From Paracoccus sp. MC1862 (GTDB lineage Bacteria; Pseudomonadota; Alphaproteobacteria; Rhodobacterales; Rhodobacteraceae), in the NCBI RefSeq assembly GCF_016617715.1, contig NZ_CP067225.1, forward strand, positions 1,302,001 to 1,366,000: DNA of 64,000 bases. The letters are read 5' to 3'. The stretch's first letter is position 1. Every line of letters starts with the position of its first letter. The notes under the pieces are model-generated. The model worked only from the letters and a program-made list of their open reading frames with translations, was not told where the DNA came from and searched no databases. The position numbers and the translations under genes were made by a program. Below are positions 36,507 through 44,914 of this stretch, piece after piece.

Positions 36507-36520
36507 GGCTTCCGAGCGCC

Positions 36521-36546
36521 GGAAAACGGCCCACAAGGCCGTTTCC
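36521..36546 (-). terminator. Hairpin between g11 and g12
   Basis: On the minus strand GGAAACGGCC, loop TTGTG, GGCCGTTTTCC form a ten-bp stem with one bulged T. The T residues are partly in the stem, so it is a weaker terminator candidate than the other hairpins in this operon. It lies 67 bases before the g12 start. Confidence 0.5.
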
Positions 36547-36586
36547 AGCAAGGCAGGACGAAGGGCAGCAGGGGCGAAGCCCCCGC

Positions 36587-37243
36587 TCACCCGTTCCGCT
36601 CGCCGCGAGAGATCACCCGCCCCAGCCGCGCCGCGATCTGGCTCTGGCTGCGCTGGAACCCGGCCACATCCGGCGTCGTCACGTTGAAGGTGACGTTCAC
36701 CGCCCGTCCGCCCCCCGCCGCGGCCACGCCCAGCCGCCCGTCGGCGCCGCGCCGCAACGGCATGATTGCCTCGGGGCCCGCCTCGCCCATCAGCCCGGTC
36801 GCCCCGCGCAGGGGGAAATGCGTGGGTTGGCTCACGACGCCGCCCTTGGCAAAGGGCATAACCCGTCCCTGCGAAAACGCCCCGCCATCCGCAAAGGGCA
36901 GCGCCCCGCCAACGAAACCGCTGACCCCCTGCGCCAGCGCTCCCGCCATCGCCTGCTGCACGGGCCGCATCGCCACGGCAAAGACCGTGTCCGCCATGCT
37001 TTGCGCCACGCCCTTCAGCGCGTCCGACAGCTTCACCCCGTCGAACGCCACGCCCTCAAAGGCGCGACGCAAGCCCCCGCCAAAGCCCGAAGTCAGCGAG
37101 GACACCTCGCGCCCCGTCTGCCCCATGACCTGTCCCGGCCTCGAAAGCTCCGCCTCGAAGGCCGCCGTCATCCGGCCCGACTGGTCCAGGCGCTCGCCCA
37201 GACGATCGAGCCCGTCGCGGCCGAAGCCGTCCCTGTCCGCCAT
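36587..37243 (-). CDS. GTA tail tape measure protein, short (g11)
   Basis: A 218-residue protein with the C-terminal signature of GTA tape measures: FADGGAFSQGRVMPFAKGGV, FPLRGATGLMGEAGPEAIMP and VNVTFNVTTPDVAGFQRSQS. The N-terminal half is helical. The tail length of GTAs is short, which suits the small size. Its start lies 16 bases downstream of the g10.1 stop codon. Confidence 0.9.
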   Translation of the reverse strand: MADRDGFGRDGLDRLGERLDQSGRMTAAFEAELSRPGQVMGQTGREVSSLTSGFGGGLRRAFEGVAFDGVKLSDALKGVAQSMADTVFAVAMRPVQQAMAGALAQGVSGFVGGALPFADGGAFSQGRVMPFAKGGVVSQPTHFPLRGATGLMGEAGPEAIMPLRRGADGRLGVAAAGGGRAVNVTFNVTTPDVAGFQRSQSQIAARLGRVISRGERNG

Positions 37244-37259
37244 CCGCTTTCTCCATTCC

Positions 37260-37478
37260 TCAACCGTCGGGAAACTCGGCCATCAGGTCGCCCAGCCGCC
37301 CGCGCGTCATCGCGCCCGCGCCGAACTCGATCCCCAGCATCAGCGCCAGTTCCGCCGGCGTCAGATCCCAGAACTCGCGCGGCCTCAGCCCCAGCCCGCG
37401 CAGCCCCGCGCGCATCAGCCCCGGCCAGTCGAGTCCCCCCCCAGCGCGGGCAGCCTCCCCGCCGCCCGCGCCGCTCAT
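37260..37478 (-). CDS. GTA tail assembly chaperone-like protein (g10.1)
   Basis: A 72-residue protein with LDWPGLMRAGLRGLGLRPREFW and LTPAELALMLG, the pattern of the small phage tail assembly chaperone that follows g10 in Rhodobacterales GTAs (DUF2376-like). It overlaps g10 by four bases, the usual arrangement for paired tail chaperones, although no frameshift signal was recognised. Confidence 0.85.
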   Translation of the reverse strand: MSGAGGGEAARAGGGLDWPGLMRAGLRGLGLRPREFWDLTPAELALMLGIEFGAGAMTRGRLGDLMAEFPDG

Positions 37479-37792
37479 GCCGCCCCGTGGAAGGCGCGCG
37501 CGATCAGCTCGGCCGCGACCCGCGCCGCGCCCACCGGCCCGCCATCCACCTCGACCACCATCAGATCGGGCACCTCGCCCTGCCAGCCGCCGCCTCGCAG
37601 CCCCGCGACCAGAACGGCGATCACATCGCGGCTGGAAAACCGCCCGCTCTCGAACCGCTCGATCACGCCCAGCAGGCTGTCGCAGCCCAACTCGCCTTCC
37701 AGTGCCGCCAAGGCGCCCAAGGTCAGCCGGGCAACATGGCGCTGGCCGTCCAGCACCACCGCCACCTCGCCCCGATGCGGGTTCACGCTCAC
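37475..37792 (-). CDS. GTA family protein g10 (tail chaperone-like)
   Basis: A 105-residue protein starting MSVNPHRGEVAVVLDGQRHV with LTLGALAALEGELGCDSLLG and FSSRDVIAVLVAGLRGGG. This is the gene transfer agent family (DUF3356-like) protein located between the tail tube and tape measure genes, where tail assembly chaperones sit in phages. It overlaps g9 and g10.1 by four bases each. Confidence 0.88.
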   Translation of the reverse strand: MSVNPHRGEVAVVLDGQRHVARLTLGALAALEGELGCDSLLGVIERFESGRFSSRDVIAVLVAGLRGGGWQGEVPDLMVVEVDGGPVGAARVAAELIARAFHGAA

Positions 37793-38217
37793 GGCTCGAC
37801 CACTGCCACGGCCAGGAAGCTCAGCGCCCCGGCCGAGGCCAACGACAGCTCATAGGTCGCCTCGCCGTTATAGCTGCCAGCGTATTCCAGCCCGGTGATC
37901 TGGAACGGTCCCTCGACCGTGCCGAACCCCGGGATCACCACCTGAAAGCGCGGCACCTCGCCGTCGAAGAAAGCCTGCCGCGCCCGCGCATCCGTCGCCT
38001 CGTCGCGGAAGACCCCGGACCCGGAAATCGAGGCCGACCGCACCCCCGCGCCGCCCAGCAACTCGCGCCAGCCGCCCTCGCTGGCGACGGAGGTCACGTC
38101 GATCGTTTCCGCGTTGAAGGCCAGCCGCGTCGCCCGCAGCCCGGCCACCGTGGCAAAGCTGCCGTCGCCCGTCATGTCCATCTTGATCAGCAGGTCGCGC
38201 CCGTTCTGCACCGCCAT
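37789..38217 (-). CDS. GTA major tail protein (g9)
   Basis: A 142-residue tail tube protein of the TP901-1-like family: VQNGRDLLIKMDMTGDGSFA, FNAETIDVTSVASEGGWREL, SISGSGVFRDEATD and FQITGLEYAGSYNGEATYEL are characteristic. AGGAGG lies eight bases before the ATG at 38217; a GTG three bases earlier is also in frame. It is the most abundant tail component in GTA particles. Confidence 0.93.
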   Translation of the reverse strand: MAVQNGRDLLIKMDMTGDGSFATVAGLRATRLAFNAETIDVTSVASEGGWRELLGGAGVRSASISGSGVFRDEATDARARQAFFDGEVPRFQVVIPGFGTVEGPFQITGLEYAGSYNGEATYELSLASAGALSFLAVAVVEP

Positions 38218-38230
38218 CACCCAGTCCTCC

Positions 38231-38662
38231 TCATGCCACCTTCAGGCCCAGGTCGATCCGCGCGCGGAATGTCATGTCCACGCGGCGGCCCGAGCCGCCA
38301 TCCGCCCGCCGCGCCCGCGCGCTGACGAACCACAATCCGGCCAGATGGCCGGTCGAAAGCGAAAGCGCGCCGTCCTCCAGCGCCTCGACGACCGCCCCCG
38401 CGGCCGCCTTGACCGGGCCGAAGCCGCCGGTGTCCTCAGCCCCCGACAGCACCGACACGATGAAATCGTGCCGCGCCCCGCCCCCTGTCATGTCGCCCGC
38501 GTCGGCCACATCCTCGGGCCCCAGCGCCACATGAGTGCCGCTGGGAGGCGCCGCAGGCATCGCGTCGAAGATCGCGTCACCGACCAGTTCGGCCAGCGCC
38601 ACGTCAGCCCGAAGCGCCTGATAGACCGCAGCCTGCAAGGCCACGGATGCGTGGAAACTCAT
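38231..38662 (-). CDS. GTA tail terminator-like protein, DUF3168 (g8)
   Basis: A 143-residue protein with the DUF3168 pattern: LQAAVYQALRADVALAELVG, AIFDAMP, THVALGPEDVADAGD and HDFIVSVLSGAED. The family acts at the head-tail or tail-end joint. The ATG at 38662 overlaps the g7 stop codon by four bases. Confidence 0.9.
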   Translation of the reverse strand: MSFHASVALQAAVYQALRADVALAELVGDAIFDAMPAAPPSGTHVALGPEDVADAGDMTGGGARHDFIVSVLSGAEDTGGFGPVKAAAGAVVEALEDGALSLSTGHLAGLWFVSARARRADGGSGRRVDMTFRARIDLGLKVA

Positions 38663-38997
38663 GTCAGCCCCTCTTCCCTTGCCCGGCAGTCCAGCCACAG
38701 CCCGGCGGAACCCGCCTCAGCCACCGCCTCGATGCGGAAGACCCGCCCGCCCATGCGGAACCGCTGCCCCGCAACCGGCCTGCGCGGATCGCCCGCCCGC
38801 GCCGCGCGCACCGTGATCCGCCAGGGCACAACGCTTTCCGCCCCGACCTCGCCCTGCCGCTCGGCGCCCGAGCCCGCCCGCATCTGCGCGTAAAGGATGC
38901 CCAGCGCCCGCCATTCCATCCGATAGCCGCCCATGCCGTCCGCCACCCGTTCTGGACGTTCCAGCACCAGCGGTATCGTCGCCCGGGGCGCGCTCAT
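38659..38997 (-). CDS. GTA head-tail adaptor/stopper (g7)
   Basis: A 112-residue protein of the phage head-tail joining family: IPLVLERPERVADGMGGYRM, WRALGILYAQMRAGSGAER and GQRFRMGGRVFRIEAV. It overlaps g6 (ATGA at 38994-38997) and g8. Size and position agree with RcGTA g7. Confidence 0.9.
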   Translation of the reverse strand: MSAPRATIPLVLERPERVADGMGGYRMEWRALGILYAQMRAGSGAERQGEVGAESVVPWRITVRAARAGDPRRPVAGQRFRMGGRVFRIEAVAEAGSAGLWLDCRAREEGLT

Positions 38998-39602
38998 GCC
39001 CGCCCCCCTCGGCCCGCGAGGGTCCGCACAGCCCGCCACCGCTCGATCAGCGCCCCGACCCCATGCGGCAGCGCCAGTTGCGTGCCGTCGAACCCCCGGT
39101 CCTCGTAATATCGCGCTGCCAGCATCATCACCGCCTGCGCCAGATCGCCCGGCACCCGGTCCCAGCTTGTCCCGAAGCCCGCCGCAAAGCGCACCGTGAC
39201 GAAGCCGCCCATCGGCACCGCCGGCAGGCTGGACCCCGCCGGCGCCAAGATCGGGCGCTGGTTGTCGGGAACCAGCCGCCACAAGCCCGCCGGCACCTCG
39301 GTCACGATCCCGGCATGGTCGGTCATCTCTACCGACTCGACCGACAGCGCCGGGGCCAGCGGCAGCGGCTGACCGCAGGGATTGCGCCAGTCCTCCAGCC
39401 GCAGACGGAACACCCGCGTCAGCAGCACCTTGCCGGTGCGCGCCTCGACCGTGGCGATGGCGGCGCGCAGGAAGCCCGCCAGCGCCGCATCCTCGGTCGC
39501 ATCCTCGACCGGCTCGAACCCCGACCCCATCCGCAGGTGGCCCCGCAGCGCGGCGACGGGCAGCGACGCCTGTGCCGGTGCGGTTTCCTCGACGAGCAAC
39601 AT
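38994..39602 (-). CDS. GTA head-tail connector (g6)
   Basis: A 202-residue connector protein of the phiE125 gp8/HK97 gp6 type: LPVAALRGHLRMGSGFEPVE, FLRAAIATVEARTGKVLLTR, VPMGGFVTVRFAAGFG and LAQAVMMLAARYYEDRG. The ATG at 39602 is preceded by CAGGA; an upstream extension of about 42 residues is unsupported. A 135-base gap with GC-rich palindromes separates it from the capsid gene. Confidence 0.9.
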   Translation of the reverse strand: MLLVEETAPAQASLPVAALRGHLRMGSGFEPVEDATEDAALAGFLRAAIATVEARTGKVLLTRVFRLRLEDWRNPCGQPLPLAPALSVESVEMTDHAGIVTEVPAGLWRLVPDNQRPILAPAGSSLPAVPMGGFVTVRFAAGFGTSWDRVPGDLAQAVMMLAARYYEDRGFDGTQLALPHGVGALIERWRAVRTLAGRGGRA

Positions 39603-39737
39603 TCCTGAAACCTCCCGTTCCAATAGCAACCGCTGGTGAAAAGGCGGGGCCGCGGCGCGGCCGCAGGCCACAGCGCGCGCGGACAGTGGCTGTGCCGGTC
39701 TGGCCGGCAGCCCGCCGCGACCCCGCACCCCGCGTCC

Positions 39738-40907
39738 TCAGCTACCCATGTGCAGCAGCTTGTAGGCGCGGGGATCGACGACCGCGCCGCCGACGCGCTT
39801 GGTCGCGTAGAACAGCACATGCGGCTTGGCCGAGTAGGGGTCGCGCAGGATGCGCAGGTCGGGCCGCTCGGCGATGGTATAAGCCTTGCGGAAATCGCCG
39901 AAGGCGACCGACTTGGACCCCGGCGAGGGGTTCGGCATGTCCTCGGAAATCAGCACCGGGTAGCCCAGCAGCCGCGCGGGCTCGCCCGCCGACAGCCCGT
40001 CCGACCAGAGGTAGCGCCCGTCGCCGTCGCGCATCCGGCGCACCATGCCGGCCAGGCGGCTGTTCATCAGAAAGGCTGCGTTCGCCCGGTAGCCCGCGCC
40101 CAGCGCATAGACCATGTCGATCAGCGCATTGGCCGGGGCCGCTGCGGCGAAATCGCCCGCCGCCCCCGTGGCCACGAAGCCCACCTGCGTCTCGTTCGCC
40201 GCCGCGTTGGGGGCAGAGGGCACGCTCAGGATGCCGCGCGGCTTGTCCGCGCCATTGCCGCTGATGAAGGCCGCCGCCTCGGCGCGGGCGAATTTCTCGG
40301 CGATGCGCTCGGCCAGCCAGCTTTCCAGGTCGAACGAGGCGTCATCCAGCAGGCGCTGGGTGGCCTTCGGCATCGCAGCCAGCTCATGCAGGCCGATCGA
40401 GATCTTCTCGACCTGCGGCGTGTCGGTCTCGACCGTGGCCGGGATCTCGGAGGCCCATCCCGCGCCGATGTCCGTCTTGTCCATCAGCACTTCGTAGGCC
40501 GAGGCCTCGACCTGCACGACCGTCGCCAGCGACCGCAGCGAGCCGGTGGTGCGCAGCACCTCCTGCACGGCTTCCGAGATGGTCGGCACGGCCAGGTAGC
40601 CCCCGTCCGTGCCCGAGGCCATGGCCTTTTCTTCCAGCGCCAGGCTGCGCAGGCCGGTGTCGTCGCCGCGGCGCAGATAGGCGGCAAAGGCCTTCTGGTG
40701 CGGCGCCTCGATCTCGGCGGCCTGCGACAGGGGCGAGCGGCCCCGGAAGGCGGTCTTGCGGTCCAGCATGGTCATGCGTTTGTCCTGTGCTTGCAGCTTT
40801 TCATCGACATTTTCGCGGAAGGCCCTGAGTTCATGCACGAACTCGGCCATCGCGCCCTTCAGTCCTGCGGGCATGGCGCTCCCGCCCGCGGCATCCACCT
40901 CGGTCAT
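39738..40907 (-). CDS. GTA major capsid protein (g5)
   Basis: A 389-residue HK97-fold capsid protein. The N-terminal about 115 residues form a coiled-coil scaffold domain (FVHELRAFRENVDEKLQAQD) that the g4 protease would remove. The capsid proper shows MASGTDGGYLAVPTISEAVQ, LDDASFDLESWLAERIAEKF, RGILSVPSAPN and VAFGDFRKAYTIAERPDLRI. Length and order match RcGTA g5. A perfect hairpin with a T tract lies 20 bases upstream of its start. Confidence 0.95.
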   Translation of the reverse strand: MTEVDAAGGSAMPAGLKGAMAEFVHELRAFRENVDEKLQAQDKRMTMLDRKTAFRGRSPLSQAAEIEAPHQKAFAAYLRRGDDTGLRSLALEEKAMASGTDGGYLAVPTISEAVQEVLRTTGSLRSLATVVQVEASAYEVLMDKTDIGAGWASEIPATVETDTPQVEKISIGLHELAAMPKATQRLLDDASFDLESWLAERIAEKFARAEAAAFISGNGADKPRGILSVPSAPNAAANETQVGFVATGAAGDFAAAAPANALIDMVYALGAGYRANAAFLMNSRLAGMVRRMRDGDGRYLWSDGLSAGEPARLLGYPVLISEDMPNPSPGSKSVAFGDFRKAYTIAERPDLRILRDPYSAKPHVLFYATKRVGGAVVDPRAYKLLHMGS

Positions 40908-40926
40908 CGCCGTCTCTCCTCGTCAG

Positions 40927-40953
40927 AAAAAGCGGTCGCAGCGTCCCGACCGC
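40927..40953 (-). terminator. Terminator-like hairpin upstream of the capsid gene
   Basis: On the minus strand GCGGTCG, loop GGACGCTG, CGACCGC are followed at once by TTTTT (40927-40931). Two more pairs (A-T and G-T) can extend the stem. It ends 20 bases before the capsid start codon and lies between g4 and g5. Confidence 0.8.
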
Positions 40954-41065
40954 CTGCCGTCGGCACGGGCGCATGGCCCGGCCGGTTCCTTCGCAGCGCA
41001 AGGGCGGCGGGTCCGGGACGCCTCACCAGCCCCGCCCTCCCGCCGCCCGGCCGCGATCCCTTGTG

Positions 41066-41611
41066 TCAGCCCCGCAGCGCGGCCGAGGCCGCCCGCAGCG
41101 CCTCGGCCAGCGCGCCGGCCTCGTCACCCTGATCCTCGGACTTCCGCCCGACCTTGGCCTCGCGCAGCATCGGAAAGGTCACGAGCGAGACCTCCCACAG
41201 TTCGACCTCGGTCAGCACCCTCCGGCCCTCGCGGTCCCGCTCGGCCCGCACGGTGCGATAGCCGATCGACAGCCCGTCGATGGCCCCCGCCGCGATCAAC
41301 GCCGCCGCCTCGCGGGCCTGCGCCACCTCGGGCAAAAGCCGCCCCCGGACCCACAGCCCGCGTCCATCCTCATGGATCTCCTCCCAGATGCCGATGGGCT
41401 GGCCGGGGTCGTGCTGCCACAGCATCCGCACCTTGTCCCCACGCGCCGCCAGCCGCGCCAGGCTCGCCGCATAGGCACCAGCCGCCACGATGTCGCCGCC
41501 TTGGTCGGCCACCCCAAACAGGCTGGCGTAGCCCTCGATCACATGGTCTTCGGTCAGCACGGGCGCGCCGCCCGCGAACTTCAGCTCAAGCCCCAGATCG
41601 TCCATCCGCAT
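41066..41611 (-). CDS. GTA prohead protease, S78 family (g4)
   Basis: A 181-residue HK97-type prohead protease that trims the scaffold part of the capsid protein. The catalytic His is in RMLWQHDPGQPIG and the Ser in AIDGLSIGYRTV, with LTEVELWEVSLVTFPML following. The start is the ATG at 41611, three bases after g3.5. The order protease then capsid agrees with its function. Confidence 0.93.
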   Translation of the reverse strand: MRMDDLGLELKFAGGAPVLTEDHVIEGYASLFGVADQGGDIVAAGAYAASLARLAARGDKVRMLWQHDPGQPIGIWEEIHEDGRGLWVRGRLLPEVAQAREAAALIAAGAIDGLSIGYRTVRAERDREGRRVLTEVELWEVSLVTFPMLREAKVGRKSEDQGDEAGALAEALRAASAALRG

Positions 41612-41614
41612 CCC

Positions 41615-41848
41615 TCAGACCCCTTTTTCCGCGAATTGCAGGATCGACTGGACCGCCTGCGTCAGGATCACGGCGATGACGCCGTAGACCGTCATCCACA
41701 GCCGCCCCTCCAGCCCCTCGATCAGCGCCTCGATCCGTTCGAGCCGCTTGTCCACCTGCCCGAACTGCAGCGCCATGATCCGCTCCTGCGCCTCCAGCTT
41801 CTGCTCGTGCCAGACCGAGCGGCGGTCGATGAACTTCGACCCCTCCAT
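41615..41848 (-). CDS. Small GTA membrane protein (g3.5)
   Basis: A 77-residue protein: a charged, helical N-terminal part (WHEQKLEAQERIMALQFGQV, KRLERIEALIEGLEGRL) and one C-terminal membrane helix (MTVYGVIAVILTQAVQSIL). It matches the g3.5 position and architecture in Rhodobacterales GTAs. A start 17 codons earlier is possible but overlaps the portal gene without support. Function unknown; a coiled-coil anchored membrane protein. Confidence 0.8.
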   Translation of the reverse strand: MEGSKFIDRRSVWHEQKLEAQERIMALQFGQVDKRLERIEALIEGLEGRLWMTVYGVIAVILTQAVQSILQFAEKGV

Positions 41849-41849
41849 C

Positions 41850-43082
41850 TCAGCCCCCCGCGACCGGAGGCAGCCCCAGCGCCGCCCGTTTCTCGGCATC
41901 CGTCAGGAAGCCCGCCGCCCCGACCCTGGCCCAATGCTGGTCCCGCTCCTCGGCCAGCGCCGGAACCTGGTCCAGATCGGGCTTGAGGTCGATCTCGACC
42001 CCCAGATGCTCGGACAGCCACCAGGCGACTCCCGCCGCGACCCGAGTCGCCAGCGGCAGCACCGTCAGCCGGTAAAAGGCCCGGTGCGCCTCGGCGTAAT
42101 TGGCATAGGTCGCATCCCCCGGTATCCCGATCAGCATCGGCGGCACCCCGAAGGCCATCGCGATCTCCCGCGCCGCAGCCAGCTTGGTCTCGTGGAACTC
42201 CATGTCCGAGGGCGAGAACCCCATCGGCTTCCAGTCCAGTCCGCCTTCCAGCAGCATCGGCCGCCCGGCATTGCGCGCACCCTGATGATGCTGCTCCATC
42301 TCGCTGACCAGCCGATCATACTGGTCGGGGCTCAGCACCCCCTGCCCGTCCGCGCCCTTGTAGATGATCGCCCCACTCGGCCGCGCCGCGTTGTCCAGCA
42401 GCGCCCGCGACCAGGCGCTGGCCGAATTGTGGACATCCACCGCCACCGCCGCCGCCTGCATCGGCGACAGCCCGTAATGGTCATCCGTCGGATGAAAGCT
42501 GCGGATGTGGCAGATCGGATCGGGCGAGCCGGTCATGTCGAAGCGATGCTTCCGCCCGCCGACCGCGTATTCATAGGCCACCGGCCAGCCATCCGCCCCC
42601 GGCACTACGCTCATCCGGTCCGACCGCAGCACGTGCAGCTCTCCCGGCAGACCCGAGGCGCCCACATCCACCGCCTCCAGAAACCCGTTCCCCGACAGCA
42701 GGATCTGCCCGAACAGCGCCTCGAACAGCTCGGCCCGGCCCTGCCCCGGATTGGGCCGCCGCATCAGGTCCAGCACCGGATGCACCTCATAGCGCCGCTC
42801 CGCGTCTTGGCAGACCAGAGGCACCGCCGCCGCCGCCTCGGCCACCAGCTTCACCGCCCGGAACCCCACCGGGTTGCCGACAAAGCCGCCCCGCGTCAGC
42901 GCCCCCATGTCCCGCGCGCCCCACAGCGCCCGCCCAGCCCCCTGCGCCGCCATCACCTTCCCGGCCGCGCTCGCCTTGGCCTCGACCACCGCCGCGACCG
43001 GCGCCACCCTTTCTTCGGCGGCCCCTTCAGGGGCGCCCATGTCTTCCCGCGGCCCGCGCCGCCCGAACCACCGCATCGCCAT
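41850..43082 (-). CDS. GTA portal protein (g3)
   Basis: A 410-residue HK97-type portal: NPVGFRAVKLVAEAAAAVPL, PNPGQGRAELFEALFGQILL, SGNGFLEAVD, HYGLSPMQAAAVAVDVHNSA and ATYANYAEAHRAFYRLTVLP are diagnostic. It forms the ring through which DNA is packaged and ejected. AGGAGG precedes the ATG at 43082 by five bases, choosing it over a start six codons upstream. A strong terminator-like hairpin lies 20 bases upstream. Confidence 0.95.
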   Translation of the reverse strand: MAMRWFGRRGPREDMGAPEGAAEERVAPVAAVVEAKASAAGKVMAAQGAGRALWGARDMGALTRGGFVGNPVGFRAVKLVAEAAAAVPLVCQDAERRYEVHPVLDLMRRPNPGQGRAELFEALFGQILLSGNGFLEAVDVGASGLPGELHVLRSDRMSVVPGADGWPVAYEYAVGGRKHRFDMTGSPDPICHIRSFHPTDDHYGLSPMQAAAVAVDVHNSASAWSRALLDNAARPSGAIIYKGADGQGVLSPDQYDRLVSEMEQHHQGARNAGRPMLLEGGLDWKPMGFSPSDMEFHETKLAAAREIAMAFGVPPMLIGIPGDATYANYAEAHRAFYRLTVLPLATRVAAGVAWWLSEHLGVEIDLKPDLDQVPALAEERDQHWARVGAAGFLTDAEKRAALGLPPVAGG

Positions 43083-43102
43083 GCGTGCCTCCTGATCCAA
43101 TG

Positions 43103-43129
43103 AAAAAGGGCCGCCCCCACGGACGACCC
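43103..43129 (-). terminator. Intrinsic terminator between terminase and portal genes
   Basis: On the minus strand GGGTCGTCC and GGGCGGCCC form a nine-bp stem (two G-U pairs) with a GTGG loop, followed directly by TTTTT at 43103-43107. On the plus strand the G-U pairs become C-A mismatches, so the structure is directional. It lies 71 bases after the terminase stop and 20 bases before the portal start. Confidence 0.85.
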
Positions 43130-43200
43130 CTTCGATCCTGCCGAAACCCAGAAGGCTTCTTTCTGGCCTCGTTACACATTCAGCCGCGCAGCAAGGTGCG

Positions 43201-44586
43201 CTACAGCCCCCGAACCTGAGGCCGCCGATAGCTCGCCGCCGGCTCGATCATCAACTCGTGGACCGCCCAGACCAGCGCATCCAGCCGGTCAGGCGAGCCG
43301 CGCCCCTCATAACCGCGCACCGTCATCCGGCACATCTGGTCCTCCAGCGCCCCCAAGGCCCCGGATCGCAGATGCTTCACCCGCCCCTGCTCATACAGCG
43401 CCGCCACCGGCTCGGCCCTCAGCCCCTTGCCCCGGCCCGCGCGCAACGCCCGGAACGGCACCAGAGGGTCCACCTGCCGGATCACGCTTTCCACCAGATC
43501 GCCGCCCTGGTTGACCTCGGCCACCAGCCGCTCGGCCCCGTGCCGCTCAACCGCCGCGATCGCCGCTCGCGCCCAATCCAAAGGCCCGCCCCGCACCGAG
43601 GCATCCTCTAGCACAAACGCCCGCCACTCCTGCGGCGGCCCTTCGCAGACGACCCCCGCGACCACGATCCCGCATTCGTCGCTGGACTTCCCCGCCGTCA
43701 CCGACGGGTCCACTGCCACCACCACCCGGTCCATGGCAGGCGCCGCATCCACCCGGCACCCTTCCAGCATGGAGGTCGTCCACAGCGCACCTTCCACGTC
43801 GTCCAGCAGCACGCCCTCAAGCTCCTGCCGCCCCAGCCGGGTCCCGGCATAGCGCGCCTGAACCTCGGAAAGAAAACTCTCCGCCAGATAGGCCCGGTTC
43901 GCATCCGTCGGCGCGTGCGTCACCACCGTGGACGGGTTCCGCAGGATCGCCTTCAGCACCCCCACGTTGCGCGGAGTCGTCGTGACCACCTGCTGCGGGT
44001 TCTCCCCCAGCCGCAGCGCGAACTGCAGCATGTCCCAGGTTTCCTCGGCCTTCTTCCACTTGGCCAGTTCATCCACCCAGGCCGCGTCGAACTGAGGACC
44101 GCGCAAAGCCTCCGGCTCATGCGCCGAATAAACCGTCGCCGTGGCCCCGTTCGGCCAGACAAGCCGCCGCCGCCCCGCCTCCCACACGGGCCGCCGGTCC
44201 GGCGGACAGCAGGCCAGAATCCCCGAGTCCCCCATCACCATCACGTCCCGCCCCTGATCGAAGGTCTCGGCCACCAGCGCCACGCGCCGCGCCCGCCCCA
44301 AAGCCTCGGGAGTCGCCCCTTCGACCTGAGCGCGCACCCATTCGGACCCGGCGCGGGTTTTCCCCGCCCCGCGTCCGCCCATGATCACCCAGGACTTCCA
44401 GTCGCCCGCGGGGGGCAACTGGTGCGGCAAGGCCCAGAACTCGAACAGCCACGGCAGGCTGGCCAAGGCGTTGTCCGACAGCCCGGAAATAAAGGCGTCA
44501 ACCTCCTCCGGCCCGGCGGAGGCAAGCCAGGCGGCGCCCGATCTCGTCTCGTGCGGCGGCAAGGTCGAGGCGGCCGGCCCCGACAT
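43201..44586 (-). CDS. GTA terminase large subunit (g2)
   Basis: A 461-residue DNA-packaging motor. The ATPase half has the Walker A GGRGAGKTRAGSEWV, Walker B-like FDAAWVDELAKWK and motif III VVTTTPRN; the nuclease half has VVAVDPSVTAGKSSDECGIV and LVAEVNQGGDLVES, with a final Asp in DRLDALVWA. In GTAs this enzyme packages host DNA without sequence specificity. The ATG at 44586 is chosen from similarity; it overlaps g1 by 89 bases. A longer frame exists but has no similarity. Confidence 0.93.
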   Translation of the reverse strand: MSGPAASTLPPHETRSGAAWLASAGPEEVDAFISGLSDNALASLPWLFEFWALPHQLPPAGDWKSWVIMGGRGAGKTRAGSEWVRAQVEGATPEALGRARRVALVAETFDQGRDVMVMGDSGILACCPPDRRPVWEAGRRRLVWPNGATATVYSAHEPEALRGPQFDAAWVDELAKWKKAEETWDMLQFALRLGENPQQVVTTTPRNVGVLKAILRNPSTVVTHAPTDANRAYLAESFLSEVQARYAGTRLGRQELEGVLLDDVEGALWTTSMLEGCRVDAAPAMDRVVVAVDPSVTAGKSSDECGIVVAGVVCEGPPQEWRAFVLEDASVRGGPLDWARAAIAAVERHGAERLVAEVNQGGDLVESVIRQVDPLVPFRALRAGRGKGLRAEPVAALYEQGRVKHLRSGALGALEDQMCRMTVRGYEGRGSPDRLDALVWAVHELMIEPAASYRRPQVRGL

Positions 44587-44866
44587 CTCCGGCGACTTCC
44601 TTGCGAAGCTTGTCAACTCGGTTCCTTTCCTCCAGCACCAGCTGGGTCGCGGCCCGCAGGTCGCGCACCAGCCTCGCGGTGTCCTTGACGTCATCGGTGC
44701 TGCCGCCCCGCAGCCCGATCCTCAGCCTGTGCAGCTCCTCGGCCACTTCGCGAAACATCTCGCCCGCGACGTCGATCGCCTCGCCCGCGCCAAGCGCCCC
44801 GTCGTCCCCCCCGGCAACGAACGGTCCCGCCAAGGGTCCGTCCCCCGGCTCGAAACTCATGTCCAT
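44498..44866 (-). CDS. GTA g1 protein, small terminase-like
   Basis: A 122-residue protein, first in the cluster: acidic Gly-rich N-terminus, then helical segments EMFREVAEELHRLRIGLRGG and LRAATQLVLEERNRVDKLRK. It matches the g1 position and size; g1 of RcGTA is the small terminase subunit. Start at 44866 (or 44860), without a strong SD. A strong terminator-like hairpin lies about 50 bases upstream, which puts any promoter either beyond it or within the short gap. Confidence 0.8.
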   Translation of the reverse strand: MDMSFEPGDGPLAGPFVAGGDDGALGAGEAIDVAGEMFREVAEELHRLRIGLRGGSTDDVKDTARLVRDLRAATQLVLEERNRVDKLRKEVAGDVGAGRLDLAAARDEIGRRLACLRRAGGG

Positions 44867-44914
44867 GTTATGTGATGCCCTGCCCCCGGTGCCTGTCCGC
44901 ACGAGCAAGAAACG

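Larger units (their letters stand above)
29929..44866 (-). mobile_element. RcGTA-type gene transfer agent cluster (complete)
   Basis: A minus-strand run of 18 genes in the order and sizes of the Rhodobacter capsulatus GTA structural cluster. It runs small terminase-like g1, terminase g2, portal g3, g3.5, protease g4, capsid g5, connector g6-g8, tail tube g9, g10/g10.1, a very short tape measure g11, baseplate g12-g14 and the long tail-tip protein g15, followed by a DUF2793 gene. No integrase, excisionase, repressor, replication or lysis genes are inside, and no genes look broken, as expected for a GTA rather than an inducible prophage. Several pairs overlap by four bases. Lysis, activator (gafA) and head-spike genes would be elsewhere. 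Confidence 0.93.

Noticed and set aside
36521..36546. g11-g12 hairpin as a strong intrinsic terminator
   Set aside because: The T residues are mostly within the stem, so it was kept only as a weak candidate.
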